Below are positions 20,723-31,220 of a stretch of DNA of 36,440 bases, one piece after another. This stretch comes from Chara braunii. Taxonomy: Eukaryota; Streptophyta; Charophyceae; Charales; Characeae. The DNA is taken from contig BFEA01000106.1 of assembly GCA_003427395.1 (NCBI GenBank), positions 623,409 through 659,848 on the forward strand, in the 5' to 3' direction. The translations under genes were made by a program, and so were the position numbers. The notes beneath the pieces were generated by a model that worked only from the letters and a program-made list of their open reading frames with translations, was not told the DNA's origin and made no database searches. The stretch's first letter is position 1; every line of letters begins with the position of its first letter.

Positions 20723-22586
20723 GGCTGTGGCTGTGCCGAGTTAACTTATCCAGAAGTAGGGCTTGAACCTTCAGGGCCGATCATGACGGCAGTCTGCTAC
20801 AGTGGAAGGTGTGGTATGGCGGTTTTGGCGTAGGCGGAAATAGCATCCAAGCATGCTGTGGCTTACTCATCGTGTGTCTGGACTCTGGACCATTTCAGGT
20901 CGCAATTCCACAACGTCTAGCAGGGTGCGGGCCTGGTAGCGTGGTAAGGAAACAGGCGTGCGTGAAATTGGTCTGCGGCTGTGATCGTCAGGTCTCAGGT
21001 AACGGCATAATTTCCAGTTTGTCGTCGTCCTGTTATGTCATTCCATCTCCGTCGTTCTCTCTTATTCTATCTCTTTGATAGCGTGCGTGCGCGACTCATG
21101 CGTGCGTGTGTTTGGTGGTAGAGATCCACGGCTCTCTTTGGTACCTCAAACCTTCTTCGCTCGTATCCAGTGATGGGCTGGAGTTTCTCTCCTGTGGGCT
21201 CTGGTCCTTGCTGTGCTTCTTCCCTTTCTACCTCCTGAAGACGCTGTCCGGATTGATGATCGCTCGAATCTCCTCCTTTCTCCTGCCAGCTTTTCTCCCT
21301 TCTCCCTCCTCTCCCTTCGTCCTTTGTAGTGTTCTCTTTTTCTTTTATCCCTCTCTGTGCCGTGCATTCCTCTCCCTATCACCCCTCACTTGGCTGCTTC
21401 TCTCCTTCCACTCCCGCTCACGTGTGTACCCTGTCCTTTCTCTGTTGTTGACCTTCTTCTCTGAGACGCGATTAATAGAGCCCTAGTTTGGAGGCTTGTC
21501 TCACGTTGTTTATAACTAAATCGCGAAACCAAACCTGTGACGAATCCATGGTTTGGACGCCAATCAAACCATCAGCGGAAGAAGGCAATCCTAGAGACCT
21601 CTACGAAGATCGCTTCTGCGTTACCTGGTACTGCTGAAATCGTAATTATCGAGATCTGGTTTTCCTATACATGGGTATCGATAACTATGGACGGTGATTT
21701 GGTTTCCCTTTTTTCGAACTGGTATCGAGATTTTGGTTGATATTTGTTTGTGTGGATTTTACCGTTTGCAGCTTAGGGCAGCGGAGCTTCTCTCACGTGT
21801 GGGAACAGGACGTACTTGTCTTGTCGACGGTGGCAGGGAGTAAGGACTCAGACGAGCTAGGATGCCTTGTCCTGCTAGTCATTTGTAAGCCCCAAAGGTC
21901 TCAGGTTGGAGGTTGATGCGGGTCATTGCTGAACAAGGTGTGGTTGTTTCTGTCTAGGCATGGATGATCATTGCAGGATGTGTCGACAGGCAGAGCACGT
22001 CATGACATTGTTGTTGGATGAGTTAGGAACCGCAGAATCACTTGATGCGTGACGGAGGTTGACTTTCTAAAATTATTTTTCATTCCAATGTTTTCGTTCT
22101 TTGTACCACTTTTCAATCCGTTCGTGTCTATCTATGCGAATCTTCTGTGTACTGTATCATTGTTCCAATTGTAAGGGTCCATTCTTGTCTAAAGTACTGT
22201 AAGGGTTGTGCTGCTGTACATAAGTGATGAGATTTGTATTACATATAACAATAAGTGCTGTTGCTACCAGCAATGATTTGATACTGGTCACTGTTTTTGT
22301 ATGAAGTCAGATTACTATCAATCAAAATTATTGTAAAGGGCAACTCTTGCATACAGTCATTGCAAGAGTCGCTCTTGCTGTATGAGTGATCAGAACCCGG
22401 ATGTCCAGTTCACAGCCGGTACTGTGGCTCGCTACACAGATTTGACTCCTGTTCCCCGCACACAAACCACCTTCATCATGAATGTGCACAACCTATCTTT
22501 CTGGCCTGGTAGAGTCACAATCAGGATGTGATGTGCTGGGGTTAAGACATTCGTCACTGTTAAGATCCGGAAAATTTTAAGCTGTT
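20721..22586. other. No gene recognised
   Basis: Mixed sequence with a pyrimidine-rich part at about 21200-21460 that keeps a 126-codon hydrophobic frame open by composition. Nothing else was recognised on either strand. Confidence 0.4.
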
Positions 22587-22605
22587 CCCCCCCCCCCCCC
22601 CCCCC
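22587..22605. repeat. Poly(C) tract
   Basis: Nineteen C in a row; G-rich on the other strand. Confidence 0.95.
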
Positions 22606-22959
22606 TCAAAGAATAAAGCTGTCTTCTCCTCATATGGGGTGCAGCTGTCTTTTTTTTCTTTCTTCCACTATGCTTTCTTTCTTCAGGGTTCAGTGGTGAC
22701 GCAGAAGCTTGCTGTGCTGTGCGGATCTCTGTACCCCACAGCATGCCCTTTTTTTAAAAAGGGCCTTTGTGACTTCGTTTTTCCGAATTCCACGCACTCT
22801 GCAGGCTTCATCTTTGGTGGGGTATCTGTTGGATCTCCTGCATGTACACTTTTTGCATTGGACACCCTTTTGAACTTGTTTTTGGTGCAATTTAAAGGAT
22901 ACGGTCGGAATTAGTACGAGTTTTTTTTTTTTTTTTTGCATAATAGGAATAAGAATTGA
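22606..22959. other. No gene recognised; T-run at its right part
   Basis: Contains CCCTTTTTTTAAAAAGGGCC, a perfect short palindrome near 22746, and a 17-base T-run at 22921-22937 just before the LTR. Confidence 0.5.
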
Positions 22960-23235
22960 TGTTGGATTTGCCCCAGAAGGGCAAACGTCTGGAAACTTCC
23001 CTGGGCCACACGTTTTGGCCCAGGCCCACATGTTTTGAGGCAGGCCCTGGTACCTCCGAAGAAGTATAAATAAAGAGGCAGCGCCCAGCCATTCATTCAT
23101 TTGACTGTGAGCCATGTGGAAGAGCTGCGCTGGTTTCTTGTGCTTGGAGGTCTGCAGGTGTCCGGTGGGGAAGTGGGTTGTGAGGAAGATAGCGGTCATA
23201 GCTGGCCAGTGAGGAAGACACCGGCGGCCATAGCT
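22960..23235 (+). repeat. 5' LTR segment
   Basis: It aligns with 30302-30580. It begins TGTT and carries TATAAATA at 23065-23072. Its 3' portion contains degenerate tandem units built on GAGGAAGA...GCGGCCATAGCT, roughly 32 bases each; the copy number appears to differ between the two LTRs, which is why they diverge after 23235. The true 3' border (U5 end) may lie further right. Confidence 0.75.
23065..23072 (+). promoter_or_regulatory. LTR TATA box
   Basis: TATAAATA about 105 bases into the LTR, conserved in the 3' LTR at 30411-30418. It is a likely RNA polymerase II core promoter for the element. Confidence 0.65.
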
Positions 23236-23678
23236 AAGCTGGAGGAAGACGACGGTGGCCATAGATGCCAAGCTCGGGGAAGAAGACCACCATCAAGAAA
23301 GGAGGAAGAAGAGATGCAGAGAGAAAGAAGAGGGAAGTTGATGAAGAGGGAGACAAAGTCGGCCATAGCCAAGGTGAAGAAAACGACGAGAGTGACAAAG
23401 AAGAAAAAGGTCCCCATAGCTGGAACTGTTTCCAAGCCCTGTCCTATCCTTTATCCTATGGGTGTGCATCTTCATGTTGGTACTTGCTGACGTCGAGTCT
23501 GTTCGAATGAGTCAGCCATATCTCCCTGTCATTTCTGTTAGGTCAATAGGACGCTGTGAATGTGGTCGTAGAGCTGTGAGTCCAACCCGAGTAGTGAGTA
23601 GAAGTCCCCTAGAGATGGGTTAACCTGGTGGGTTTATGTGTTGAGGCGCGGAATCATTGTTGATTGTGCACCGTCACC

Positions 23679-24016
23679 ATGCTGAACACCAGGTCCGGAG
23701 CTAGCACTACCCCCTACAGCACGGAACAAGAAGAGAGAGCTGCCGCCCTTCTGCGAGAGAGGAAGGAGAGGATGGAGAAGAGCGAATTGCACCACCCCCT
23801 ACATTAAGGAGAGAGCTAGAAGAGCAGGAAGCGAAGAAAAAGCAAATGGAGGAAGAGCTGCAGAAGTGGACGAAGGAGGAGGAGAAGATGGTGGCTATAT
23901 AAGCGGAGGTGGAGAAAGAAGAAGAAAGGAGCAGAGGTAGAAGAAGAAGTCCCATTGGAAAGAAGAAGAGGTGAAGCCAGCACGAGTAAGGAGGAGATTG
24001 AGAAGATAACACAGGT
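23679..24016 (+). pseudogene. gag, N-terminal segment
   Basis: MLNTRSGASTTPYSTEQEER starts a Gag-like protein followed by Glu/Lys/Arg-rich coiled-coil sequence. A stop occurs at about 23805 and others follow in shifted frames. The coding sense disappears after EEIEKIT at about 24014 and resumes at 25111, so a 1.1-kb insertion separates the two. Gag would form the cytoplasmic particle. Confidence 0.65.
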
Positions 24017-25110
24017 GTTAATGACTTGCTGATTTCTGCTGCCGAGATCTGACTGCGAGTACAGTCGTGTCTTAGGGTCGGATTCGTAATTTTGTTTGTG
24101 TCAGCCACTGTCAGGGACTAACCGTGAGTTCAGTCCGAGGGAAATCCAGGAGGGACATCTGTAAATCTGGGAAAATTATACTCCCAGTAGTACCCCGAAT
24201 TTCCTTTAGTACCCTCACTGCCTCTAGCAGCACCGGGCTATCACTAGGACAGCAGGCCCAGCGGGTCTTGGGCTGTAGCGACGGTCTTACACCGTATAGG
24301 GTCCAGGTCGAACAGGCCAAACTGAAACGGCACCAGTCCCAGTAGGTCTAGGTCTAGAGCAGGCTTGTTTATTAATATGACGGAGCCTGGAGTTTAGGGA
24401 CTTTTTCGCTGTTCATTTTGGGAAGCAGCGTTTGGGGCTAAGCAAGTTGGTGGTGGTGATTGTCTACAGGCGGCATCCTGAGACCCTTGCCGTGGACGGC
24501 AGCCATAGCCAGCCTCCTGGAGGTTGCCATAGTTGGGCCATCAGGAGAGCCTCTACCCCTGTGGGTATCTCCGTCTGGCTGGGCTATTCTGAGGCTCTTC
24601 GTCGAGTACTCTCCTCTGGAGTATCAGGGCTCCATCAGTGGTGTGGCAACCATAGCTGCCAGCTTCTTCGTCAGAGTTGTTCATCGGCGCTGAAGACTTC
24701 ACCGCGGCATCTGTTTTCCATCTAGGCGGTTGGCGCTGGCCTCTGGGAGGCCATTTAAGGGTTGCGTTACTAAATGAGTGTAGGATAGAGAGTGGTTTGT
24801 GGAGTGTTGAGGGTGGCGAGATACTGAAACAAAGTCTGTTCTGATAATTGGTTTGAGTTGGCTCATCATCAGTGTAAGTCCTATTGTTATCCTCGCAGGT
24901 GTCTCCTTGTGATTGGTTGTTGGGAGTATTGGCAGAGAGTGGGAAACACTGTTTGTCTTCCCCCATGTGTGCATGGTTGTATTCCGCTGCCTTCTTTGAT
25001 GTGTACAGTGTGGACTCTTGTCTCCTCTTCCCTTTGTCTTATGCATGTTTGGGCGTGTATGAGATTGTCTGTGTGTGATTGGCGGTGAAAATCGTCAGAC
25101 AACCAAGTTC
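24017..25110. mobile_element. Unresolved 1.1-kb insertion in gag
   Basis: The flanks read as one Gag (EEIEKIT on the left, IQEWAAHLELGEYKEAE on the right). ATAACACAG at the left edge and ATAATACAAG at the right edge may be an imperfect target duplication. The insert starts GTGTTAATGAC and has a TG-rich right end, which could suit a solo LTR, but no clear TG...CA border was found. CCATAGCC and CCATAGTT phrases inside resemble those in the host LTR. No coding capacity was recognised. Confidence 0.4.
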
Positions 25111-25351
25111 ATAATACAAGAATGGGCTGCGCACTTGGAGTTGGGGGAATATAAGGAGGCAGAGCTAGCCATACAACAAGAAGAGAGAAGTGGCAAGGAG
25201 TTGGAAGTAGAAAGGGACCCTGTGAGAAGGGCGAAGGAGAAAGAACAGCAGAGGGCATGAAAGTGGCGATTGTCCCAAGAGAGAGTTAGGCGTTTAGAAG
25301 CAACAGAGAAAGCAAAAAGGGACTTGAAAGCAGCAGAGACTACCTTCTTAA

Positions 25352-25864
25352 CCCGTAAAAAAATGTACGGACCTTGTATATGAATACAACGTACGTACGT
25401 TATAGAACGAGTTTTAGGGCACAACTTTTCAAAAGCCTGTAGTACCACCATTGTTTTCATTTTTATCTCAAATTTGGTTGGGAATTTCGCCAAGACCCTC
25501 AGGCAAAAGTTGTTTGCATTGCAATGTTGTACAACATACTTTTTTTTTCGGATTTTTTACTGAATTCTTTTTAACATTGAAACTCTGAAAAAATCAGTAA
25601 AAAAATATGTTCATCCTCGTTTTTATTTTTTTCTCGAATTTCCTCGCGAATTTCGATAAGACCCTCAGGCAAACGTTGTCTGTATTATACATTATTGTGT
25701 AACATTTTATTTTTTCGGATTTTTTTGTTTTTTTTTCCAAAATTTGAGTACAACTTACGTACGTAATATTCGAACGTACGTTCTATTCGGGGAAAAACAA
25801 GTGATTTATGAAAACCCAATTTCAGAGGTAATTCGAATGGAACGTACGTACGTTTTTTTTCGGG
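25352..25864. mobile_element. TTAA-flanked, piggyBac-like MITE (513 bp)
   Basis: TTAA lies directly outside both ends (25348-25351 and 25865-25868). Termini are CCCGTAAAAAAATGTACG and the inverse CGTACGTTTTTTTTCGGG. TTAA duplication with CCC/GGG ends is the hallmark of piggyBac-type transposition. The restored target is an 18-bp palindrome, TACCTTCTTAAGAAGGTA, which restores the gag reading frame across the site. The interior is AT-rich and non-coding with several ACGTACGT motifs, so the element is non-autonomous. Confidence 0.75.
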
Positions 25865-26553
25865 TTAAGAAGGTAGGATGTGGAAAATAAGGGAAGAAAC
25901 CGATATAGCTACGAAACTCGAGACCTTGACAGAAAGTGTAAAGTCCTTACTAATTGCGCATGGCGAGTAAATGCAATACCTACGTAGTCGAGATATTAAG
26001 CTAGAGGCAATGCGAGCTGGATTTAAAGATTTCTCATAGGATGTGATGAAATATATGGTGGGCCAAGTCCACCTGGGGATTAGTAAGACCAAGGAATTCT
26101 GCACTGGTGCCATTGAAGGCGTTAAGTTAGCGGCTGTGAAGTAAGAGGAGATGACCCCCCCACGTCGCGAGAAAGTTAAAGTTCGTTTCCTCGAACCCTT
26201 TAGTGGAAAGAGAAGGGGGAGGATTTCAATAACTGGAAGGCCAACGTGCACTCCTATTTATATTTGCAGGGAGTCACGCCTGAGGACTGTGTTTTGGTGG
26301 CCTTCTAGGCCCTTCAAGACGAGGCGACGAGCTTTGCTAGGTCGTTAGCCCGCGCCGCGAACTGTGACAATGACATGGTCATATATTCTCGACTAACGCC
26401 CCTCTCTGAGTTCTTGAAATCACTTAGGGAGTGATTCTCGGTTGTGACACGGGGACTTAAAGCCTCGAACAAGTTGCAAATGATGCACACCCAGAAGTGG
26501 AAGAGTGTGCATGCCTTTAAGTCTGCTATGGATGAGCTCATCGTTGTTCCTGG

Positions 26554-27064
26554 CTAAGAATCCCCCGCGGCTGCGGTCACCATGGGCACGACCGCGGACT
26601 GCGGTTGCGGCCGCGGGCCCGTGGTTATGAAAAAAATAAAAAAGAAAAAAAAAAAAATCAGAAAAATCTGCAAACAAAATATGTTATGCCAAAAAATAAT
26701 AAAGACTTTTGCCTTGGGGTCATCTCAAAATTCGTTACCAAATTTGAGATAAAAAACAAACAAAATCGTTTATTTTTCTTACTAAAAGAATAAAGTGAAG
26801 AACTTTTGCTTGAGGGATTTCTGTTTTTCATTTTTTAAAAATAAAAAAAGAAGTAAAAAAATAAAAGTTGTAGAGCGCACAAAACTCTACAACCCCATAT
26901 ATAGAAATATATATATTTTTGGCCCATTATTCTATTTTAAAAAAATCGCCGGGTTTTGGGGCTGTGGTTGGCCGCTAGGGGCGTCCGCAGCGATCGGGAT
27001 CCCAACAGCGTGCGGTGAAATGGCCCACAGTCATGACCGCGGGTTATACATAGGTTCTTGCCAC
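26554..27064. mobile_element. 511-bp insertion with 7-bp target duplication
   Basis: TTCCTGG occurs on both sides (26547-26553 and 27065-27071); removing the insert and one copy restores VVPGHEVTDAQLI in gag. The ends share only weak inverted similarity (AAGAA then CCCGCGG). The left end is GC-rich with repeated GCGG words, and the middle is A-rich with ATATATATAT. A 7-8-bp duplication suits hAT or similar DNA transposons; the family is uncertain. No transposase. Confidence 0.7.
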
Positions 27065-27789
27065 TTCCTGGGCATGAAGTAACTGATGCCCAACTTATCT
27101 GACTCTTTTTTCGCGCCCTGCCTGAGAACATTCAGGGACATTTCTTCAGAAAAAAGAATCAGGAGGGCATGACATACGATGTCCTTAGTAGGGAGGCTGT
27201 ATCACTTGCTGCCCAAGCGTTTCCCGTTACCACGTTCTGGCAAAAGGACTTACCTAAGGGAGAAATGTAGAATGGATGCACCATCTTTGGCCAAATTAAG
27301 GTCAAAGACAATCTGAGTCTAACCATGGAGGAAAGTGGTGCTAAGGAGGTTCCCTACTTTGACATCAAGTGGGGACTAGAGGAGAATGACAGCGACGCAG
27401 ACCAGGGGAGAACTTATGTTGTTGTCGCGGTTGGAGGGAGGCGGCATGAAGGAGGATAAGGATCCGATCGGAATGGCCGGGCCCCAGGTGGCCGACGACA
27501 AAGTGGCCAGGGGGTTGGCGGCAACGACAATCACCAAGCGGGAGGAAGGAGAGGTACCCCGTCTAACCGTTTGCGTTCTAGTTGGTCATCCCCCAGACAA
27601 GGATGGTGGCACCCAAGCGGACCCGAGGGTTGACACTAATAAGAGCGGGGAATAGAGGAAAAATTACGGCGAGATGCATTAAGAGATCTCAGTCTATGTT
27701 GCGCGGGAACCCAGACCACATCATAAAGTTTTGTCCTAAGTATAGAAACCGTGCTGCATCTGGGTTAGCAAAAGACAGTCGCCTGTAGG

Positions 27790-28425
27790 GGTTGGGTTGC
27801 AACTGCCCCTACCCCAAGGGTATGTGGACTTGAGCGTGCGCGCGAAGTAGGCTCTCCCACATTACACCTTAGAGAGCAGGAATGTAGGGTCCCTAGTGCG
27901 TCAGGCGAAGTCAATCTAGTCCGCCTGTACCATGAGTCTGGGGTAGATAACCCCCTTGCCCATTGTTGCCTTAGCGCTCCTGCATTCGCCAGACTTGTGC
28001 GAAAGGAGCAACTCGAAGAGCAAGTGTTCGTAGCTTATGTTATGTCGATTTCGGACAAGCCAAAGGAAGAGGAGAAAATTCATCGTACTATTGTTACTTT
28101 GTTAGAAGAGTATAAAAATTTGTCTGAAGCACCTTCAGGAATAGTGCCAAGATTAACCCAGCACCATATAGAGATAGAACCTAGCAGTAGGACGTCCAAG
28201 GGGACAATCTACATGATGTCTCCCAAGGAGTTAGAGGAGCTTCGCAGGCAGTGAGACGAACTCCTAGAGAAAGGATGGATAAGGTCCAGTTTATCACCTT
28301 TCGACGCACTTGTTCTATTCGTCCCAAAGAAAGAGGGAGAGTTGTATATGTGTATAGATTACAGGGGACTGAACACCATCACGATTAAGAATGCAGAGTT
28401 GCTGCCGCGTATAGATGCCACGATA
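27790..28425 (+). pseudogene. pol fragment: RT N-terminus
   Basis: After a degraded linker, IVPRLTQHHIEIEPSSRTSKGTIYMMSPKELEELRRQ (written in parts: HHIEIEPSS, MSPKELEEL) leads to a TGA at 28252, then [31 protein letters not shown] and [13 protein letters not shown]. This is the start of a Ty3/gypsy reverse transcriptase, including the basic KK and the R-LN turn. The sequence stops before the catalytic motifs and joins integrase at about 28425, so the RT palm (YxDD), RNase H and tether are deleted. Confidence 0.8.
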
Positions 28426-28428
28426 CAG

Positions 28429-28790
28429 AGGGACACTTCGGATGGAAAAAAACTCTAGCTAATTTGATGATGTTATACACGTGGTCAGGCATGAAAACAA
28501 ATTGCATCGAGTATGTGTGCAATTGCAAAGTTTGCCAGCGCAATAAGACAAAAACTAGAGCACCATTAGGTCTTCTCAGACCTCTGCCTGTTCCATTATA
28601 ACCCGAAGAGTCAGTTTCCATCAAGGGACACTTCGGATGGGAAAAGACTCTAGCTTATCTGATGATGTTATACACGTGGTCAGGCATGAAAGCAGATTGC
28701 ATAAAGTATGTGCGCAATTGCAAAGTTTGCCAGCGCAATAAGACGAGAACTAGAGCACCATTAGGACCTGGAGAATCAGTTTCCATCGAT
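28429..28790 (+). repeat. 195-bp tandem duplication in integrase
   Basis: 28429 onward (AGGGACACTTCGGATGG) repeats at 28624 onward. The first unit keeps LLRPLPVPL before the next domain, which the second lacks, so the second copy has a deletion of about 25-30 bases. The units differ at several positions. Confidence 0.85.
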
Positions 28791-29427
28791 TTCATGGATA
28801 CTGGGGTTAGAAGTAGGCATGAGAAGACTCAAGTCATGATCATAGTAGATAGATTTAGTAAGTATGCAGTATTTATTCTGCTATCGGCAGACGTAAGGAC
28901 AAATTTAGTAATAGGAAAGTTCTTTGATTTTTGGGTAAGCGAGCATGGCATGCCACTGTCCATAGTAAGTAATAGGGATACGCGGTTTACTAGCCAGAAT
29001 TGGCAGGATCTTGTGGAAGTCTATGGTTTTAAGTTGTTGATGTCGTTAGGACGACACCCAACGACTAACGACCAGAAAGAGCAGATGAATAAGATCTTGC
29101 TACATCTACTTAGAATATACATTAGACGAGATCAGGTAAACTGGGATGAGATGCTTCCCAAAATAGCAAGTGCCTATAATAACAACGTTCATCTAACTAC
29201 TTGTAGAACTCCTAATGAGCTACATAAGTCCTTTTAGACCAAGGCGACTGTTTGAAGGACTGAACCGGGACCAAATACAGAGACTACCACCCAACACCCG
29301 AGAGTTTGCGTTACAGCACGAGCAAGAAGTCGCTAAGGTTATTGACAACCTTAGGAAAACCCAGCACCGGATGATAGAGCAAGCTAACAAGCATTGCCGA
29401 CCCTCAAAGTTTCACATAGGAGTCTAG
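28624..29427 (+). pseudogene. Integrase (Ty3/gypsy type), broken
   Basis: Zinc-binding HHCC end: GHFGWEKT, CIKYVRNCKVCQR. Catalytic core: SIDFMDTG with the first Asp, SNRDTRFTS where the second catalytic Asp (SDRD) is Asn, and HPTTNDQKEQMNK with the Glu. TPNELHKSF leads to a stop at 29235, after which a shifted frame continues (PRRLFEGLNRDQIQRLPPN to HIGV, 29427). The enzyme would insert element cDNA; the Asn and frameshift rule that out here. Confidence 0.85.
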
Positions 29428-29639
29428 GTCAAATGAAAGGAGTTCGCACCAGAGGAAACATCTTGCAAAAGCTCTTACCTGCGGATAGAGGACCATGACC
29501 TATCCCAGAAGTCAAAGGAGGAGAGGACGACCCGTAATATACAATAGAGATTCCACCACACCTCCACACGTGCCCAGTCTTCCATGCGTCCAAGTTGTGG
29601 CCTTGCACCACGTTCGACAGATTCTCTTCCAGCAGATCG

Positions 29640-29812
29640 ATGATTCCACCAGACATGGATGGTGCATATGATATAGATCGCATAGTGGAAGAGGACGTGT
29701 CCAGGACAAGAGGTCGAGGTGGTCCCTAGAAACAATATAAGGTTAGCTTCGCATACCAGGACCCAAGGACGACCAATGGTGTACAAGAACATAACTCTTA
29801 GAAACTCCTCAT
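29640..29812 (+). pseudogene. Chromodomain relic
   Basis: MIPPDMDGAYDIDRIVEEDVSR, then a TAG, KQYKVSF, and more to 29812. The pattern Y-D-I-D-R-I-V followed by a Y-K-V-x-F strand matches the chromodomain at the C-terminus of chromoviral integrases, which directs insertion to modified histones. The aromatic Trp of the usual motif is not present. Stops are at about 29727 and 29799. Confidence 0.55.
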
Positions 29813-30301
29813 TACATAGTACACGCTTATGAGAGAGAAAAAAAGGGTAAAGGTCCTATCCGAGTCTTGAGTTACAGTGTTCTCAGAGGACCTCGAATTT
29901 AGGACGGCGGGAGTGAAACGGTTTCACCCAATTGACCTGACATTTGCAAACACAGAGATTCGATCCCTAGACCTGTGCCCGAGCCCTGTACATTGACCCT
30001 GTGTGCTGAGATAGATTGGATCCCTAGGACCTACCTTGTACCGTGTACATAGACCCAGTGATTTGTGTGGGACTTGATCCCTTGACCTGTCCTATCCCCT
30101 GGGTCTGTACGAGGACTCCACCCCTGGGTCTGTAGATTAGGAGTTAGGTTTGTTACCGTTAGGCTTAGGAAGTCTCTATATGAGTCTATTGAGGCCTAGA
30201 GTCTCTGTAAGTCTGTCGGCACTAGGAGCTCGTAGGACGGTCCAGTCAGCAAGTACAAGGGGTAGGGGCTGCACGTGGGGAAGGTTCTAGATCACTAGGT
30301 C
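29813..30301. other. 3' spacer before the 3' LTR
   Basis: Non-coding. Contains a purine-rich stretch GAGAGAAAAAAAGGGTAAAGG near 29833-29853 and repeated ATCCCTAG / ACCTGT phrases at about 29960-30090. A polypurine tract directly at the LTR was not certain (GTGGGGAAGG lies 20-30 bases upstream). Confidence 0.5.
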
Positions 30302-30580
30302 TGTTCCACACGTTTTGGCCCAGAAGGCCAAATGTCTGGAAGCTTCCCTGGGCCACACGTTTTGGGCCAGGCCCACACGTTTTGAGGCAGGCCTGGGTAC
30401 CCCAAAGAAGTATAAATAAAGAGGCAGCGTCCAACCATTCATTAATTCGCTTGTGAGCCATGCGGAAGAGCTGCCTTGGTTTCTTGTGCGTGGAGGTCTG
30501 CAGGTGCCCGGAGGGGAAGTGGGTTGTGAGGAAGATAGCGGCCATAGCTGGCCAGTGAGGAAGATGCCGGCGGTCATAGC
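30302..30580 (+). repeat. 3' LTR segment
   Basis: Starts TGTT, TATAAATA at 30411-30418, and ends in similarity where the GAGGAAGA.CCATAGC units give out. The sequence following differs from that after the left LTR. Confidence 0.75.
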
Positions 30581-30964
30581 CGCCCAGCTGCTGACACATA
30601 CAAAGTGTATAGAGTGTGTGTGCCTGTGTAGCGTGGACATTCAGGGTGACCCTCGTACGTGCGTGCATGTGGGAGAGTGAGGCTGGTGGTTGAGACAGTG
30701 TTCAGCGGCCATATCTGCAAGTTGTACAGTTGTATTGAACAGTGTTCAAGTGCAATTTCGTTGTTGATTCTGAGTCGTGAGTTGATTTTGCCATCAGTTC
30801 TCATGTATGCATGTGGGAAGTGAGTCTAAAGTCGAGTCTGATTGCATAGACCTGTTTGGTTGAAATTGACACAAACATCTTTGGTAATTTTAATCGTTTT
30901 TTCAAAGGGCTCAAATGACCCAAAAAGTTTGTGGCATATGCCTCATGTGAGGGAGAACCCACAG
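30581..30964. other. No gene recognised
   Basis: Mixed sequence; part may belong to the 3' LTR U5. Confidence 0.4.
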
Positions 30965-30989
30965 AATATATATATATATATATATATAT

Positions 30990-31102
30990 CGTCACAAACA
31001 GAACTGCCCGGTAAACCGTAGGCAGAGAGAGAGAAGAGGACAACAAACGAGGGGCTGTGACAAACTGTTTCGTCGGAGTTTCACAGACTCATCAGGAGGC
31101 TG
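30990..31102 (-). mobile_element. TA-embedded small element, copy 1, with hammerhead-like core
   Basis: On the minus strand the unit reads ACAGCCTCCTGATGAG, then a stem-loop GTC..GAC, then GAAACAGTTTGTC followed by ACAGCC. CTGATGA (31095-31089), the GAAAC (31071-31067) and GTC (31061-31059) are the three conserved boxes of a hammerhead ribozyme with a very short stem III (CA-GTT-TG). A pyrimidine-rich part and GGTTTACCGGGCAG follow, to the edge of the TA run. Stem I pairing is not evident, so self-cleavage is not proven. Confidence 0.6.
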
Positions 31103-31122
31103 TATATATATATATATATATA

Positions 31123-31220
31123 TGAGTCGGTGAAACTCCGACGAAACAGTTTGTCACAGCCCCTCGTTTGTTGTCCTCTTCTCCCTCTCTGCCTACGGTT
31201 TACCGGGCAGTTCTATTTGA

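Larger units (their letters stand above)
25111..27788 (+). pseudogene. gag, central and C-terminal part, interrupted twice
   Basis: Segments read in shifting frames: IQEWAAHLELGEYKEAELAI (25111), coiled-coil to FL (25351), then after a TTAA-flanked insertion the DIKLEAMRAGF region (about 25990), KVKVRFLEPFSGK (about 26175) and the conserved Gag core (ALKDEATSFARSLARAANCD, about 26310) to VVPG (26553). A second insertion follows; HEVTDAQLI resumes exactly at 27072. Near 27696-27736 the sequence SMLRGNPDHIIKFC has the His and last Cys of a CCHC knuckle, with the first two Cys changed to Ser and Arg by single bases (TGT to TCT, TGC to CGC). Stops are frequent and the gene is dead. Confidence 0.7.
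22960..30580 (+). mobile_element. Decayed Ty3/gypsy chromovirus with nested insertions
   Basis: Two similar LTR segments (22960-23235 and 30302-30580) enclose, in order, gag, a zinc-knuckle relic, the RT N-terminus, integrase and a chromodomain relic, the order of chromovirus-type Ty3/gypsy elements. Three insertions interrupt gag, and pol has lost its centre. No protease motif, RNase H or confident primer-binding site was found. The element cannot move by itself. Confidence 0.85.

Noticed and set aside
21106-21486. 126-codon hydrophobic frame
   Set aside because: Composition-driven (T/C-rich) with no transmembrane family recognised.
23101-23490. 129-codon frame after the TATA box
   Set aside because: Lies in LTR repeats and a purine-rich stretch; a shadow of repeated LTR sequence, with gag starting further on.
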